Shown here piece after piece: positions 53,190-62,229 of a DNA stretch of 64,000 nt (its first letter is position 1; the number at the start of each line of letters is the position of its first letter). Under the pieces are notes generated by a model. The model did not search any database. It was given only the letters and a program-made list of their open reading frames with translations, and was not told the DNA's origin. Source of the DNA: Xanthobacteraceae bacterium. GTDB lineage: Bacteria > Pseudomonadota > Alphaproteobacteria > Rhizobiales > Xanthobacteraceae. Location of the stretch: NCBI GenBank assembly GCA_029239875.1, contig JARBUD010000003.1, forward strand, positions 1-64,000, read 5' to 3'. Made by a program: the position numbers and the translations under genes.

Positions 53190-54314
53190 ATGAATGGCGT
53201 CACCAAATCTTCGAAATTCAGTATGACCCGACGCAGATTTCTCGGAACGGCGGCGGTCACTCTCGCGGCACCACCCCTGCTTTCTGCCTGCAGCTCGGAA
53301 CAGGAAGAGCTGAATGTGATGGCATGGGCGACCTATCTCACGCCCGAGATCATCGACATCATGGCCAAGGCCGGCGTCAAGGTGCGCGCGATCCCTGCCG
53401 AAACCGATCAGGAGATGTTCACCAAGCTCAAGGCCGGCGGCGCCTCGGCCTATGACATCGTCTTCGCCAATAGCGGCTGGTCGCCGACCTATTACAAGGC
53501 CGGGCTGATCGAGGCGTTCGATGCCGGTGAGGTGAAGGGCTCAGATCAGATCTATCCGGTTTTCCTCGAGGACGCGACTTTCCCCTATATCGTCTCCCCC
53601 CGGAAGCTCCTGGCGTTCCCCAATACCTGGGATCGCTGCGGCATGGTCTGGAACATGGAACATGTGCCGCTCACCGAACCCTATTCCTGGATGGCCCTGT
53701 GGGACCCGAAGATCGCCAAGGGCAAGGTGATGTTCCGCGGTGGCCCCGAAGACTTCCTTGCCATCAGCGGCCTGAGCCTCGGCGTTCCGCGCGACCAGGT
53801 TCTCTCGATGGTCGGCGATACGCTGAACAAGGCGGCGGAGCATCTCGCCCAGCTGAAGCCGTTTCAGATCATAAACAGCGACACGCTGCTCGAAGACAGC
53901 CTGCGAACCGGCGAGTCCTGGATCGGGCTGGCGGGAACCTCGTCCAATGCGATGCGCGCGAACCGCGTCGCCGGACGCACGCTCGTCGGCAATACCGTCC
54001 CGGTCGAAGGCACGCTGGGCTGGATCGACGGCGCGCAGATCGTCAAGGGGACCAAGAAGCGCGACCTCGCGCTGAAGTTCATCGAGGTATGGAACGGCCC
54101 CGACCTTCAGAGCTACCTCCTCACCACTTACGGCTTCCCGCCCTGCAACCGCGTCGTCAACGAGAAGGCGCTGGCGGCCGGTGGCGACCTGGCCGCCGAC
54201 CTGCTGGCGCGTGGATCGGACACGCCGGACGGCTCACGCGACATGCTGTTCCAAGGCCCGCCGGAGAATCCCAGCGCCTGGGCCGCGGCCTACGACCGCA
54301 TTATTGGGGCCTGA
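53190..54314 (+). CDS. ABC transporter solute-binding lipoprotein (PotD-like, Tat signal)
   Basis: The 374-residue binding protein starts with a twin-arginine signal that ends in a lipobox (TRRRFLGTAAVTLAAPPLLS then AC), so it should be exported by Tat and lipid-anchored. The mature part matches polyamine-type binding proteins: LNVMAWATYLTPEIIDIMAK at the start, YDIVFANSGWSPTYYKAGLI, and NTWDRCGMVWNMEHVPLTEP. AGGGGA precedes the ATG. The fused permease follows 4 bases after the stop. The ligand is probably an amine or amino acid. Confidence 0.92.
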   Translation: MNGVTKSSKFSMTRRRFLGTAAVTLAAPPLLSACSSEQEELNVMAWATYLTPEIIDIMAKAGVKVRAIPAETDQEMFTKLKAGGASAYDIVFANSGWSPTYYKAGLIEAFDAGEVKGSDQIYPVFLEDATFPYIVSPRKLLAFPNTWDRCGMVWNMEHVPLTEPYSWMALWDPKIAKGKVMFRGGPEDFLAISGLSLGVPRDQVLSMVGDTLNKAAEHLAQLKPFQIINSDTLLEDSLRTGESWIGLAGTSSNAMRANRVAGRTLVGNTVPVEGTLGWIDGAQIVKGTKKRDLALKFIEVWNGPDLQSYLLTTYGFPPCNRVVNEKALAAGGDLAADLLARGSDTPDGSRDMLFQGPPENPSAWAAAYDRIIGA

Positions 54315-54318
54315 TAGC

Positions 54319-56073
54319 ATGGTGCCACGGGAACTTACCGACGCGGGGCCAGCCGACAAGGCTGAGCCACCGCGGCGCCTTTTGCCGAATGTCGCCATCA
54401 CCCTGGAAAGCCCTCTGCTGACCGCCCCGGCCGTCGTCCTCATTCTTGTCGGCGTCTTTCTCCCGCTCGGCGTCCTTGCCATCTATTCGCTCTGGCCAAC
54501 GGTCGACCAGGAGATCGTGCGGCAATGGACGCTGGAGAATTACCAGCGTTTCCTGCTCGGCGGCCCCTATGTGATCGTTCTGGCCCGCAGCCTGCTCTTT
54601 GCGGGTCTGGCCTCGGCGATCGCGGTTATCGCGTCCTTCCCGTTCGCCTATTTCGTGGCGACGAAGGTTCCGCCCGATCGGCGCATGATCTGGGTTCTGA
54701 TCGCGGTGCTGCCGTTCTTCAGCAGCTACCTGATCCGTGTGCTGGCCTGGATGATGCTGCTGGGCGATGTCGGCATCATCAACCACGCCCTCATGAATGC
54801 GGGACTGATCGCCGAACCGCTGGCCCTTTTCGGGCGGAACACGAGCGGCATCGTCATCACCTTTGCCTACCTCCTGTTTCCCCTCACCTTCCTGACCAGC
54901 TTCATCACGCTGGAGCGCTCCAATCCCACGCTGGTGGAGGCCTCGGCAGACCTCGGCGCGCGGCCATGGCAATCGATGACGCAGGTCATCCTACCCATCG
55001 CGCGCACCGGGCTTCTGGGCGGGTTCATCTTCAGCATGATCACCATCCTTGGAGACTACGTGACGCCGCGGCTGATCGGCGGAACCCAGGGCTACATGTA
55101 TTCCACCATGATCCAGATGCAGTTCGGCGCCTCGGTCCAGTGGGGCTTCGGTTCCACCCTCGCGCTGATCCTAATCGTGCTCGTCTTCGCGCTCCTGCTG
55201 ATCCTGAGATGGAGCACCGGCGGCTCCGCCAGCGTCGGCACGTTCACGCGGGCCTTCAATCCGACGCCCGCTCCGCTGCTGCGCGCCTATTCGGTGCTGT
55301 TCCTAGCGTTTCTCTATGCCCCCGTGGCGCTGCTGTTCATCGTCGCGGTCAACGCGCGGGACTCGATCGGCTTTCCGTTCGTCGGCTTCACCCTCAAATG
55401 GTTCAGCGCTGCGTTCGGCGACGGGATGATGATGCGCAGCCTGTTCAACAGTCTGATGGTGGCAACCGTCTCGGTGGCGATCAGCATCGTTCTGGGAACG
55501 GTCGCGGCGGTGCAGCTCTCGCGCAGCGCCGGCAAGCTGCGGCAGGCCAACCTGGCCATCCTTTCGCTGCCGCTTTTCCTGCCTCCCATGCTGCTGGGCC
55601 TCGGACTGATCATTGGCCTGAACCTGTTGGGCATCGACCGGGGCATGTGGACGATCATCTTCGGCCACACGATCCTGTCCCTGCCCATCGTCACGCTGCT
55701 CGTCCTCATGCGGCTTGAGGGCATCGACCCCAATCTGGAACTCGCGGCGATGGATCTGGGCGCGTCGCCGATGTGGGCGCTGATCCTGGTGACGGCGCCG
55801 CAAGCCCTTCCCGGGATCGTGGCGGCGGCGCTGATCACCTTTGCGATGTCGATGGACGAATTCATCCTGACGGCGCTGGTCACCGGTAGCGACAGCACGC
55901 TGCCACTCTACGTGTTCGGACAACTCCGCTTCCGCGTATCGCCCGCCATCGCCGCCATATCGGCCGTTCTGCTGGCGGCATCCTTCCTGATGATCCTGAT
56001 CGGGGCCTTCAGCTTCAATGCGGGGCGCAAGCGCGGGAACGGGTCGGCGGGAACCGTGCCCACGGCGCCCTGA
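54319..56073 (+). CDS. ABC importer fused double permease (PotB-PotC type in one chain)
   Basis: The 584-residue protein again holds two permease halves. The PotB-like half (about 30-310) includes LVEASADLGARPWQSMTQVI; the PotC-like half (about 325-570) includes LELAAMDLGASPMWALILVT. Both A-x2-L-G-A ATPase-contact loops are intact. It is organised like the protein at 40074 but is clearly a different paralogue. The ATG at 54319 lies directly after the binding-protein stop; the frame is open further upstream only by chance. Confidence 0.92.
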   Translation: MVPRELTDAGPADKAEPPRRLLPNVAITLESPLLTAPAVVLILVGVFLPLGVLAIYSLWPTVDQEIVRQWTLENYQRFLLGGPYVIVLARSLLFAGLASAIAVIASFPFAYFVATKVPPDRRMIWVLIAVLPFFSSYLIRVLAWMMLLGDVGIINHALMNAGLIAEPLALFGRNTSGIVITFAYLLFPLTFLTSFITLERSNPTLVEASADLGARPWQSMTQVILPIARTGLLGGFIFSMITILGDYVTPRLIGGTQGYMYSTMIQMQFGASVQWGFGSTLALILIVLVFALLLILRWSTGGSASVGTFTRAFNPTPAPLLRAYSVLFLAFLYAPVALLFIVAVNARDSIGFPFVGFTLKWFSAAFGDGMMMRSLFNSLMVATVSVAISIVLGTVAAVQLSRSAGKLRQANLAILSLPLFLPPMLLGLGLIIGLNLLGIDRGMWTIIFGHTILSLPIVTLLVLMRLEGIDPNLELAAMDLGASPMWALILVTAPQALPGIVAAALITFAMSMDEFILTALVTGSDSTLPLYVFGQLRFRVSPAIAAISAVLLAASFLMILIGAFSFNAGRKRGNGSAGTVPTAP

Positions 56074-56086
56074 TCCACGGCGCCCC

Positions 56087-57220
56087 ATGACCACCAAACA
56101 GGCACTATCGGAGACGGCTGTGACTGCATCCCTGCAATGTATCAATCTTCAGAAGCGGTACCCAGGCCAGGAAATCGCCTTCGGCGAGACGGGCGATGGC
56201 GTGTCCATCGAGGTCGAAAAGGGGGAGCTGTTCGCGCTGATCGGCCCCAGCGGCTGCGGCAAGACCACCATGCTCCGCCTGATCGGCGGGTTCATCATGC
56301 CGGACCGCGGCTCGATCCGTATCGAAGGCAGGGATGTGACGGCGCTACAGCCCTATCATCGTCCGACGAGCACGGTGTTCCAGAACTACGCTCTGTTCCC
56401 CAATCTGAGGCTGGACGCGAATGTGGCGTTCGGCCTGAAGATGCAGGGCGTCGGGCAGGCGGAACGGCTGAAGCGAGCGGACGAGGCGCTCGAACTGGTC
56501 GGCCTCGGCGGGATGGGGCATCGCAAGATTTCCGAGCTTTCCGGCGGCCAGCAGCAGCGCGCCGCTCTCGCACGTGCTCTGGCGGTGAAGCCGGCCGTGC
56601 TGCTGCTCGACGAGCCGCTGGGCGCGCTCGATCTCAAGCTGCGCCGCAAGATGCAGGATGAACTGGCCAATCTAAAGAAGGAGACCTCGACCACCTTCAT
56701 CCACGTCACGCATGACCAGGAAGAGGCCTGCGCCATTGCCGACCGGATAGCGGTCATGGATCGGGGGCGCATCTCGCAGATTTCGTCCCCGCAAGAACTC
56801 TACACGGCGCCCCGCACCACTCATGTGGCGCGCTTCATCAATCTCGGCACGATCGTCAAGGGGACCTTCAAGCGTTCGCAAGGGATGATCGACCTGTTCG
56901 GGGCGGGGTTGACCCTGCGCGGCGCGGCGCCGGACTGGCTGAGCCGGGGCGTGCCCATTGCCGCCGTCGTCCCGCGCTCGGCGATGAAGGTGTCGTCCGG
57001 GCCCGTCGCCGAGGTCAATGCGATCAGCGGCGTGGTGGAGCGCTGCGTGTTCACCGGCACGCAGTACGACCTGATCGTCAAGACCCCGGCCGACACGCTT
57101 CACGTCTCCACCGGAACGAAGGTTCTCGGCGATCTGGCGCCCGGAAAGCCGGTCTCGCTGTCCTGGCGCGCGGAGGACGTCGTCTTCGTCGAGGATACGG
57201 ACGACGTCGGCGCTCAATAG
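56087..57220 (+). CDS. ABC transporter ATP-binding protein (PotA type)
   Basis: The 377-residue ATPase has Walker A GPSGCGKTT, VFQNYALFPNLRLDANVAFG, signature LSGGQQQRAALARALAV, Walker B LLLDEPLGALD and H-loop HVTHDQEEAC, followed by a TOBE domain. It starts 13 bases after the fused permease and completes the second ABC importer. The TetR regulator follows after a 263-base gap. Confidence 0.94.
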   Translation: MTTKQALSETAVTASLQCINLQKRYPGQEIAFGETGDGVSIEVEKGELFALIGPSGCGKTTMLRLIGGFIMPDRGSIRIEGRDVTALQPYHRPTSTVFQNYALFPNLRLDANVAFGLKMQGVGQAERLKRADEALELVGLGGMGHRKISELSGGQQQRAALARALAVKPAVLLLDEPLGALDLKLRRKMQDELANLKKETSTTFIHVTHDQEEACAIADRIAVMDRGRISQISSPQELYTAPRTTHVARFINLGTIVKGTFKRSQGMIDLFGAGLTLRGAAPDWLSRGVPIAAVVPRSAMKVSSGPVAEVNAISGVVERCVFTGTQYDLIVKTPADTLHVSTGTKVLGDLAPGKPVSLSWRAEDVVFVEDTDDVGAQ

Positions 57221-57419
57221 CCGGATAGGCGGCACCGGGCGCCAAGGCCGGCGGCGAGCCTTCGACCTGCGATCACGTCAGGGGTTCGGCGCCCGTTTCC
57301 GGTCCGGCAGGTCACTTGAAGAGCGCCACCTCGCGTGCATCATCACGCCGGGCAGTTTGGAAGTCGGCCGTCGTGGGATAAATTAAGCCTCGCAATTAAC
57401 GACACCAAACTACTGAAAC

Positions 57420-57451
57420 CGCTCGGTTCGTCTCACATCGATCCCCGAGCG
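57420..57451. promoter_or_regulatory. Inverted repeat upstream of TetR gene
   Basis: CGCTCGG (57420-57426) pairs with CCGAGCG (57445-57451) across 18 bases, 33 bases before the TetR start. It does not match the CGAACGA palindromes, so it may be a leader hairpin or a separate site. The rest of the gap 57221-57483 is AT-rich close to the start and shows nothing else. Confidence 0.35.
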
Positions 57452-57483
57452 AAACTCCTCTTGATTATAGTCGGTCACGAAAA

Positions 57484-58266
57484 ATGCCACTAAACCGCCG
57501 GACGATTGAAGCGAAGTCGGAAATCCGTCGGCATCTTTCTTCAATTGAGAAGAAACATATTACACCGGGCCGCTCGTCCATCCTTGAGGCGACCTTTCGA
57601 CTTCTTGCTTCTGGCGGATACGCGTCGATCTCGATGCGCAATGTCGCCAAGTCCGTCGACCTGAAGCCGTCTTCAATCTACTCCCATTTTCCAAATGGCC
57701 GCGACGAGATCATTGTCGAGGCCCTGCGCTGGAATTATCACGGCTGGGGCACCGAACTTCTTGATAATATCGACAAGTCGGACAACGCCAGTGAGGTATG
57801 GGATAGGCTGGTCGATGTATATGTCAGACGACAGCTGACGATCCCGTATCACGATATATGGGACATGCTGTGGTCGATGGACCAGATTTCAGAATTTCTG
57901 CCCGCAGCTTGTCGGGACGAACTTCGATCCTGGCTGAAGATGTTGCACGATCTGATCGGCTCCATCATCATCGACATGGGATTTGTCCATAATGAACAGT
58001 CCGTCCATCTGGTTATCTCGATCCTTGATAGCGTGACATCATGGTGCGGGTGGTCCGGAAAGGAAGAAGACCTCGCCTATCATGTGCAAACCGCGAATAC
58101 GATCACCCGAATGATCCTGCAGCGGCACGACATCTTCGAGACGCGGCCGCGAATCGTTCCCGATTACGCCGACGCGATGGGGCCGCGGTCAGCAAGGGAG
58201 CGGCGGCCGGATCATAATTCGGAAGAGTTGCATCGCTTGATCGTGTCCCCGAAAATCGGCCGTTGA
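57484..58266 (+). CDS. TetR/AcrR family transcriptional regulator
   Basis: The 260-residue regulator has an N-terminal extension of about 30 residues, then a TetR helix-turn-helix (SILEATFRLLASGGYASISM through NVAKSVDLKPSSIYSHFPNG) and a large all-helical ligand domain. Base composition is slightly less GC-rich than its neighbours. It ends the second cluster and is the best candidate to bind the CGAACGA/TCGTTCG palindromes at 50756 and 53105. The inducer is presumably the imported amine or its CoA derivative. Confidence 0.9.
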   Translation: MPLNRRTIEAKSEIRRHLSSIEKKHITPGRSSILEATFRLLASGGYASISMRNVAKSVDLKPSSIYSHFPNGRDEIIVEALRWNYHGWGTELLDNIDKSDNASEVWDRLVDVYVRRQLTIPYHDIWDMLWSMDQISEFLPAACRDELRSWLKMLHDLIGSIIIDMGFVHNEQSVHLVISILDSVTSWCGWSGKEEDLAYHVQTANTITRMILQRHDIFETRPRIVPDYADAMGPRSARERRPDHNSEELHRLIVSPKIGR

Positions 58267-58378
58267 TGATGCCGTGTTCCGGGACAAGCGTCTGCTGGAA
58301 TTCCGGCAGTATCTCGATCAGGTCCCAATAAGGTAATCCGCCGCCTGGAAGATCGGCGCTTCATGCCGGCGAGGTGCA

Positions 58379-58419
58379 GGATCGCCCCGGCCTGAGCCCT
58401 CCCCGCCGCGGGGCGATCC
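58379..58419. terminator. Bidirectional terminator-like hairpin
   Basis: GGATCGCCCCG pairs perfectly with CGGGGCGATCC across 19 bases, midway between the convergent ends of the TetR gene (58266) and the thiolase gene (58442). CTTTACG follows. It probably separates the second and third clusters. Confidence 0.55.
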
Positions 58420-58441
58420 CTTTACGCGTTCGGCTATAGCC

Positions 58442-59647
58442 TCACACCCGCTCCAGCGCGAGCGCGATCCCCTGCCCTACGCCTATGCACATGGTGGCGA
58501 GAGCGTATCGACCGCCGGTGAGGTTGAGCTCCAGAGCCGCCGTCCCGACCAGCCGCGCTCCCGACATGCCGAGAGGGTGGCCCAGCGCGATAGCGCCGCC
58601 ATTGGGATTGACGCGCGGATCGTCATCGGCCACGCCGAGCTGCCTCAAGCTGGCGAGACCCTGCGCAGCGAAGGCTTCGTTCAGCTCTATGACGTCCAGC
58701 TGCTCGCGTCTCAGTCCCAGGCGGGTCAGGAGGCGGCCAGAGGCCGGCGCGGGCCCGATGCCCATGATACGGGGCGGCACGCCCGCCGTGGCGCTTCCCA
58801 GGATGCGGGCGATCGGCTGCAGCCCATGCGCGCGCGCGCCCTCCTCGGAGGCGATGATCAGCGCAGCTGCGCCGTCATTGACGCCCGATGCATTGCCGGC
58901 AGTGACGCTCGCCCCCATGCGCTGGTTGACCGGCTTCAGCCGGGCGAGCGCTTCGAGACTGGTGACGCGCGGATGCTCGTCGCGCGAGACCTCCGCCGGC
59001 GGCCCCTTGCGCTGCGGAATGCTTACGGGCGCTATTTCGCGATCCAGACGCCCGTTTGCCTGCGCCTTCGCCGCCTTTTCCTGGCTGGCGAGCGCGAACG
59101 CGTCCTGATCCTCGCGGGAGACGCCGAAATCGTCAGCGACGTTGTCGCCGGTCTCCGGCATGGAATCCACGCCGTACAGCGCGCGCATCGCCGGATTGAC
59201 GAAGCGCCAGCCGATGGTCGTGTCATGAATCTCCGCGGCGCGCGAAAAGGCGCTCTCGGCCTTGGGCAGGACGAACGGCGCGCGGCTCATGCTCTCGACG
59301 CCACCCGCGATGATCAGGTCGGCTTCGCCCGCCTTGATCGCCCGCGCGGCGGTGGCGACCGCGTCCATGCCCGAGCCGCACAGCCGATTGATCGTGGTGC
59401 CGGGCACCGACACGGGCAGGTCCGCCAGAAGAAGCGACATGCGCGCGACATTGCGGTTGTCCTCGCCGGCCTGATTGGCGCAGCCGAAGATGACGTCGTC
59501 GACATCTTCCCAGTCGACCAGCGGGTTGCGCGCCATCAGGCTCCTGAGCGGCACCGCGCCGAGGTCATCCGCCCTCACGCTGGCAAGGGCGCCGCCAAAC
59601 CGGCCGATCGGCGTGCGGATGTAGTCGCAGACAAAAGCGTCGGTCAT
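58442..59647 (-). CDS. pcaF: Acetyl-CoA acyltransferase, 3-oxoadipyl-CoA thiolase-like (PcaF/PaaJ)
   Basis: The 401-residue thiolase has the full catalytic set: nucleophile in TTINRLCGSGMDAV, GGAIALGHPLGMSGARL with the histidine, and the second cysteine in ATMCIGVGQG. The N-terminal text (IRTPIGRFGGALASVRADDL then GAVPLRSL and GCANQAGEDNRNVARM) is typical of 3-oxoadipyl-CoA thiolases. No other beta-ketoadipate gene is nearby, so here it may cleave another beta-ketoacyl-CoA, for example one made by the amine-degrading enzymes upstream. It is the last gene of the minus-strand unit led by rpiR. Confidence 0.93.
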   Translation of the reverse strand: MTDAFVCDYIRTPIGRFGGALASVRADDLGAVPLRSLMARNPLVDWEDVDDVIFGCANQAGEDNRNVARMSLLLADLPVSVPGTTINRLCGSGMDAVATAARAIKAGEADLIIAGGVESMSRAPFVLPKAESAFSRAAEIHDTTIGWRFVNPAMRALYGVDSMPETGDNVADDFGVSREDQDAFALASQEKAAKAQANGRLDREIAPVSIPQRKGPPAEVSRDEHPRVTSLEALARLKPVNQRMGASVTAGNASGVNDGAAALIIASEEGARAHGLQPIARILGSATAGVPPRIMGIGPAPASGRLLTRLGLRREQLDVIELNEAFAAQGLASLRQLGVADDDPRVNPNGGAIALGHPLGMSGARLVGTAALELNLTGGRYALATMCIGVGQGIALALERV

Positions 59648-59716
59648 CGAAGGCCTGTGGGATGATCTGAACCAGGTGGCTCGGCGCGCCTGCCTGCGCG
59701 CGGGGCGATCGTGTCG

Positions 59717-60118
59717 TCACGCATTCGGCTTGGGTTTGACCGAGACCAGCACGGCCTTGGCCACCAGTTCGGGGGGGCGGCAGATCCGGGAGGGCTCGCC
59801 GTCGTGCTCCGGCGCCGCGACATGGCGATAGGCCGCGAGCCCCACGCGCTTAGAGCGAGTGCCCCGCGAGATCACCTCGGCCTCGATTTCCAGATAGTCC
59901 CCCACCCGGCACGGCAACAAGAAATCGGCTCGCTCATAGGAGGCCAGAAGGTTGTAGTGGCCATTGTTCTCGCGCAATCCGAGCTCGGTGGAGCAGTCGG
60001 CGAAGAGGCGCAGGATCGTGGCCGCCGGGATCAGATATTCGCGGTAATGCGTGTCCTGCGCGCCCAGCCGGACCCGCAGCGTGGTGCGTTCGAGAAACGT
60101 ATCGTCGTGCGCGTCCAT
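59717..60118 (-). CDS. Hotdog protein resembling 3-aminobutyryl-CoA ammonia-lyase (Kal)
   Basis: In 133 residues the single hotdog domain reads LRVRLGAQDTHYREYLIPAA, TILRLFADCSTELGLREN and YERADFLLPCRVGDYLEIEA. That layout (x-R-V-R-x-S/G-x-x-D-x-H-Y ... LFGD-x-x-TEL ... Y-x-x-x-x-FL-x-P-V-x-x-GD) is that of 3-aminobutyryl-CoA ammonia-lyase of lysine fermentation, which removes NH3 from a beta-aminoacyl-CoA. A thioesterase or other hotdog role is possible. GGAGGAAAG precedes the ATG. It lies between the amidohydrolase and thiolase genes. Confidence 0.7.
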   Translation of the reverse strand: MDAHDDTFLERTTLRVRLGAQDTHYREYLIPAATILRLFADCSTELGLRENNGHYNLLASYERADFLLPCRVGDYLEIEAEVISRGTRSKRVGLAAYRHVAAPEHDGEPSRICRPPELVAKAVLVSVKPKPNA

Positions 60119-60161
60119 TGCGCTTTCCTCCGATGTCGAGCGATCCCCGGCGGTGTGCGGA

Positions 60162-61031
60162 CTAGGCCATCATCCGGTCGAGCAATGAGAGCGCGTTGGT
60201 GCGCAGGTATTTTTCCAGCACGCTGTCTTTGAGCTGCAGTCGGGGCAGTTCCTCGAACAGGCGGTCGTAGCGGATCATCGGCCAGTCGGAGCCGAACAGG
60301 ATGCGATCCTGAAGCTGGGTGTTCATGAAATGGCGCATCGGCTGCCAGCCGCTGTCGGGCGACGCCAGATAGCGCGGCGCCACCGCGCCGAATTCGAGAT
60401 AGACGTTCGCGTGCTTCCACGCGATGGCGATCATTTCCGTCGCCCATGGCCAGCCGCCATGGCAGCAGATGATCACCAGATCGGGGAAATGGCAGGCGAT
60501 CTCATCGACAAAGGCAGGGTGCCCATGGCGGATCGGGCTGTGCCGGGTGAAGTTCACCCCGACATGCAAGGCCACCGGCATCTTCAGCTCGGCCGCCTTG
60601 GCGATCAGCGGATAACAGCGCTTGTCGGCCAGGTCGATGTTGTAGAAGTCGGGCAGCAGGGTGAGGCCGCGGAGTCCGAGGTCGCGATAGGCCCTATCGA
60701 TCTCCCGGACACCGACCATGATGTCGCGCGGGTCCGCATTGCAGAACCCGCCGAGGAAGCGACCTTCGCCGCGACGGATAACCTCGGCGGTGCGCTCATT
60801 CCAGTCTGCCGCGCGCCCGCTCGTCGGCTCGGAATGGACGATGCCCTGCACGCCATGACGCTGCATCTCGCTCGTCAGAGCCGCAAGGCTGGCGCCCCGC
60901 TTGTAGTCCGCGCCGTAAACCGCCCGGTAGCCCTCGCTTCCGGTACTGGTCGCCGGTTCCTCGTCATGGCTCGTCCACGACCAGGGCGGCTGGATGCGAA
61001 AATCGATCACCTGCAATCCGCTCACGCACAT
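60162..61031 (-). CDS. Amidohydrolase family protein (ACMSD-like), N-terminal metal motif altered
   Basis: The 289-residue TIM-barrel protein of the Amidohydro_2/ACMSD group keeps PVALHVGVNF, VIICCHGGWPWATEM and the C-terminal metal aspartate in ILFGSDWPM. The first metal motif, normally D-x-H-x-H at the end of strand 1, is VIDFRIQPPW here, so both histidines are missing. Related proteins without this motif exist, with one metal or none. It might hydrolyse a lactam or lactone or decarboxylate an acid. It is the second gene after rpiR, 77 bases downstream. Confidence 0.8.
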   Translation of the reverse strand: MCVSGLQVIDFRIQPPWSWTSHDEEPATSTGSEGYRAVYGADYKRGASLAALTSEMQRHGVQGIVHSEPTSGRAADWNERTAEVIRRGEGRFLGGFCNADPRDIMVGVREIDRAYRDLGLRGLTLLPDFYNIDLADKRCYPLIAKAAELKMPVALHVGVNFTRHSPIRHGHPAFVDEIACHFPDLVIICCHGGWPWATEMIAIAWKHANVYLEFGAVAPRYLASPDSGWQPMRHFMNTQLQDRILFGSDWPMIRYDRLFEELPRLQLKDSVLEKYLRTNALSLLDRMMA

Positions 61032-61108
61032 ATCCCATCAGCGTGGACATCTCCTCGGTGAGCCTACGGAACAAAATACAAATTTCAACATCAAAAAAAA
61101 CAAACGTG

Positions 61109-61990
61109 CTATTTATCCTCCTGCCAGTACACGCCGAAACGCGCCCGGCGGTCGAACTCGGTCGAAATCCGCTCGATCACGTCGCTGCCGGCGTCGATCA
61201 CCACGAATGACGCCAGCGTCTCGACAAAGGCGTGGATCGGAAGCAGCGACAGATAGAAGGACGGGCTCGGTGCCGGAAGCGGGAACACATGGGTTGCGTC
61301 CCGGGCAATGGGCGCCAGAGGCGTGTCGGTGATGGCAACCACATCCGCGCCGCGCTCCAGCGCATAGGCCGTAGCCGCCACGGTGCTCCGCACATAGGGT
61401 TCGTAGCTGATGGCGACCAGAATATCTCCGGCGCCGATCGTGCTCAGCTCGTCGACGAGCATGTCATGCGCGCCATCGAGCAGGACGACATTGTTCTTGA
61501 AGGTTCGCAGAAGGTAGGCAAGCGTGTGGGCGGGAGCGAACATCGTGCGCATCCCGAGAATGTAGATGGTTCGTGCCGCGTTGAGCCCTTTGGCCGCCAA
61601 CTCGACATCCTCACATCGGATGCTGGCGAACAGCTGGCCCAAGGCCTCCGACATCGACTGATATGTCGCCTGGTAATAGGACGCGCGTCCGCCGCTGACC
61701 TCGTCGGCGATGAGCTGGCTGGCCCCCGCGGCATAGCGTTCAGCGCCAACCTTGACGCGCAGCCGGAAGGCTTCCTTGAAGCCATTGTAGCTCGGGTAGC
61801 CGAGGTCCGCGGCCAGGCGCACCAACGTGGTCGGACTGACCTCCGCCTTGTTGGCAACATGTCTCAACGGATAGAGCGCGATGTCGCTCGGGTTGCGCTG
61901 GATGTAGCGGGCGGCCTTCTTCAGGCGGGGGCTCAGCGTCTCGTATATGGCCTTGATAGCGTCGAGAGGCGCGACTTCGTCGGACGTCAT
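61109..61990 (-). CDS. RpiR/MurR family transcriptional regulator
   Basis: The 293-residue regulator has an N-terminal RpiR helix-turn-helix (LSPRLKKAARYIQRNPSDIA then VANKAEVSPTTLVRLAADLG) and a SIS (sugar isomerase) sensor domain (about 125-260, IYILGMRTMFAPAHTLAYLL and GAGDILVAISYEPYVRSTVA). The SIS motif diverges from sugar-phosphate binders, as is common in members controlling amine or amino-acid catabolism. It is divergent from the binding-protein gene at 62230 and probably controls both arms. The ATG at 61990 is preferred over GTG at 62002. Confidence 0.92.
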   Translation of the reverse strand: MTSDEVAPLDAIKAIYETLSPRLKKAARYIQRNPSDIALYPLRHVANKAEVSPTTLVRLAADLGYPSYNGFKEAFRLRVKVGAERYAAGASQLIADEVSGGRASYYQATYQSMSEALGQLFASIRCEDVELAAKGLNAARTIYILGMRTMFAPAHTLAYLLRTFKNNVVLLDGAHDMLVDELSTIGAGDILVAISYEPYVRSTVAATAYALERGADVVAITDTPLAPIARDATHVFPLPAPSPSFYLSLLPIHAFVETLASFVVIDAGSDVIERISTEFDRRARFGVYWQEDK

Positions 61991-62075
61991 GGTTCTTCTC
62001 ACAGGGGCGTCTCACTCACTCCGGACATTACACGACGTCGAGCCCATCGGGGGCCGTCGCGCATACCCCCGAAAG

Positions 62076-62116
62076 AAACAAATGATACATTAATCTGAAG
62101 ATTGACGAATTTGTTT
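62076..62116. promoter_or_regulatory. AT-rich inverted repeat in rpiR / binding-protein divergent region
   Basis: AAACAAAT (62076-62083) is mirrored by ATTTGTTT (62109-62116), the latter running into a T-tract. A similar TTTGTTTTTTT run lies on the minus strand at 61091-61103, just after rpiR and before the amidohydrolase start. Both may belong to promoters or to RpiR sites. Confidence 0.35.
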
Positions 62117-62229
62117 TTTTGTCTAACGTTTCCCGGCCGAGAGTGACGCCGGATGAGAGAACTCACGGGGTCTCCGAGCCGGCATTCCGCCAAACAAGAA
62201 CGTCCAGAAGGCAGCCACGGGGAACAGAT

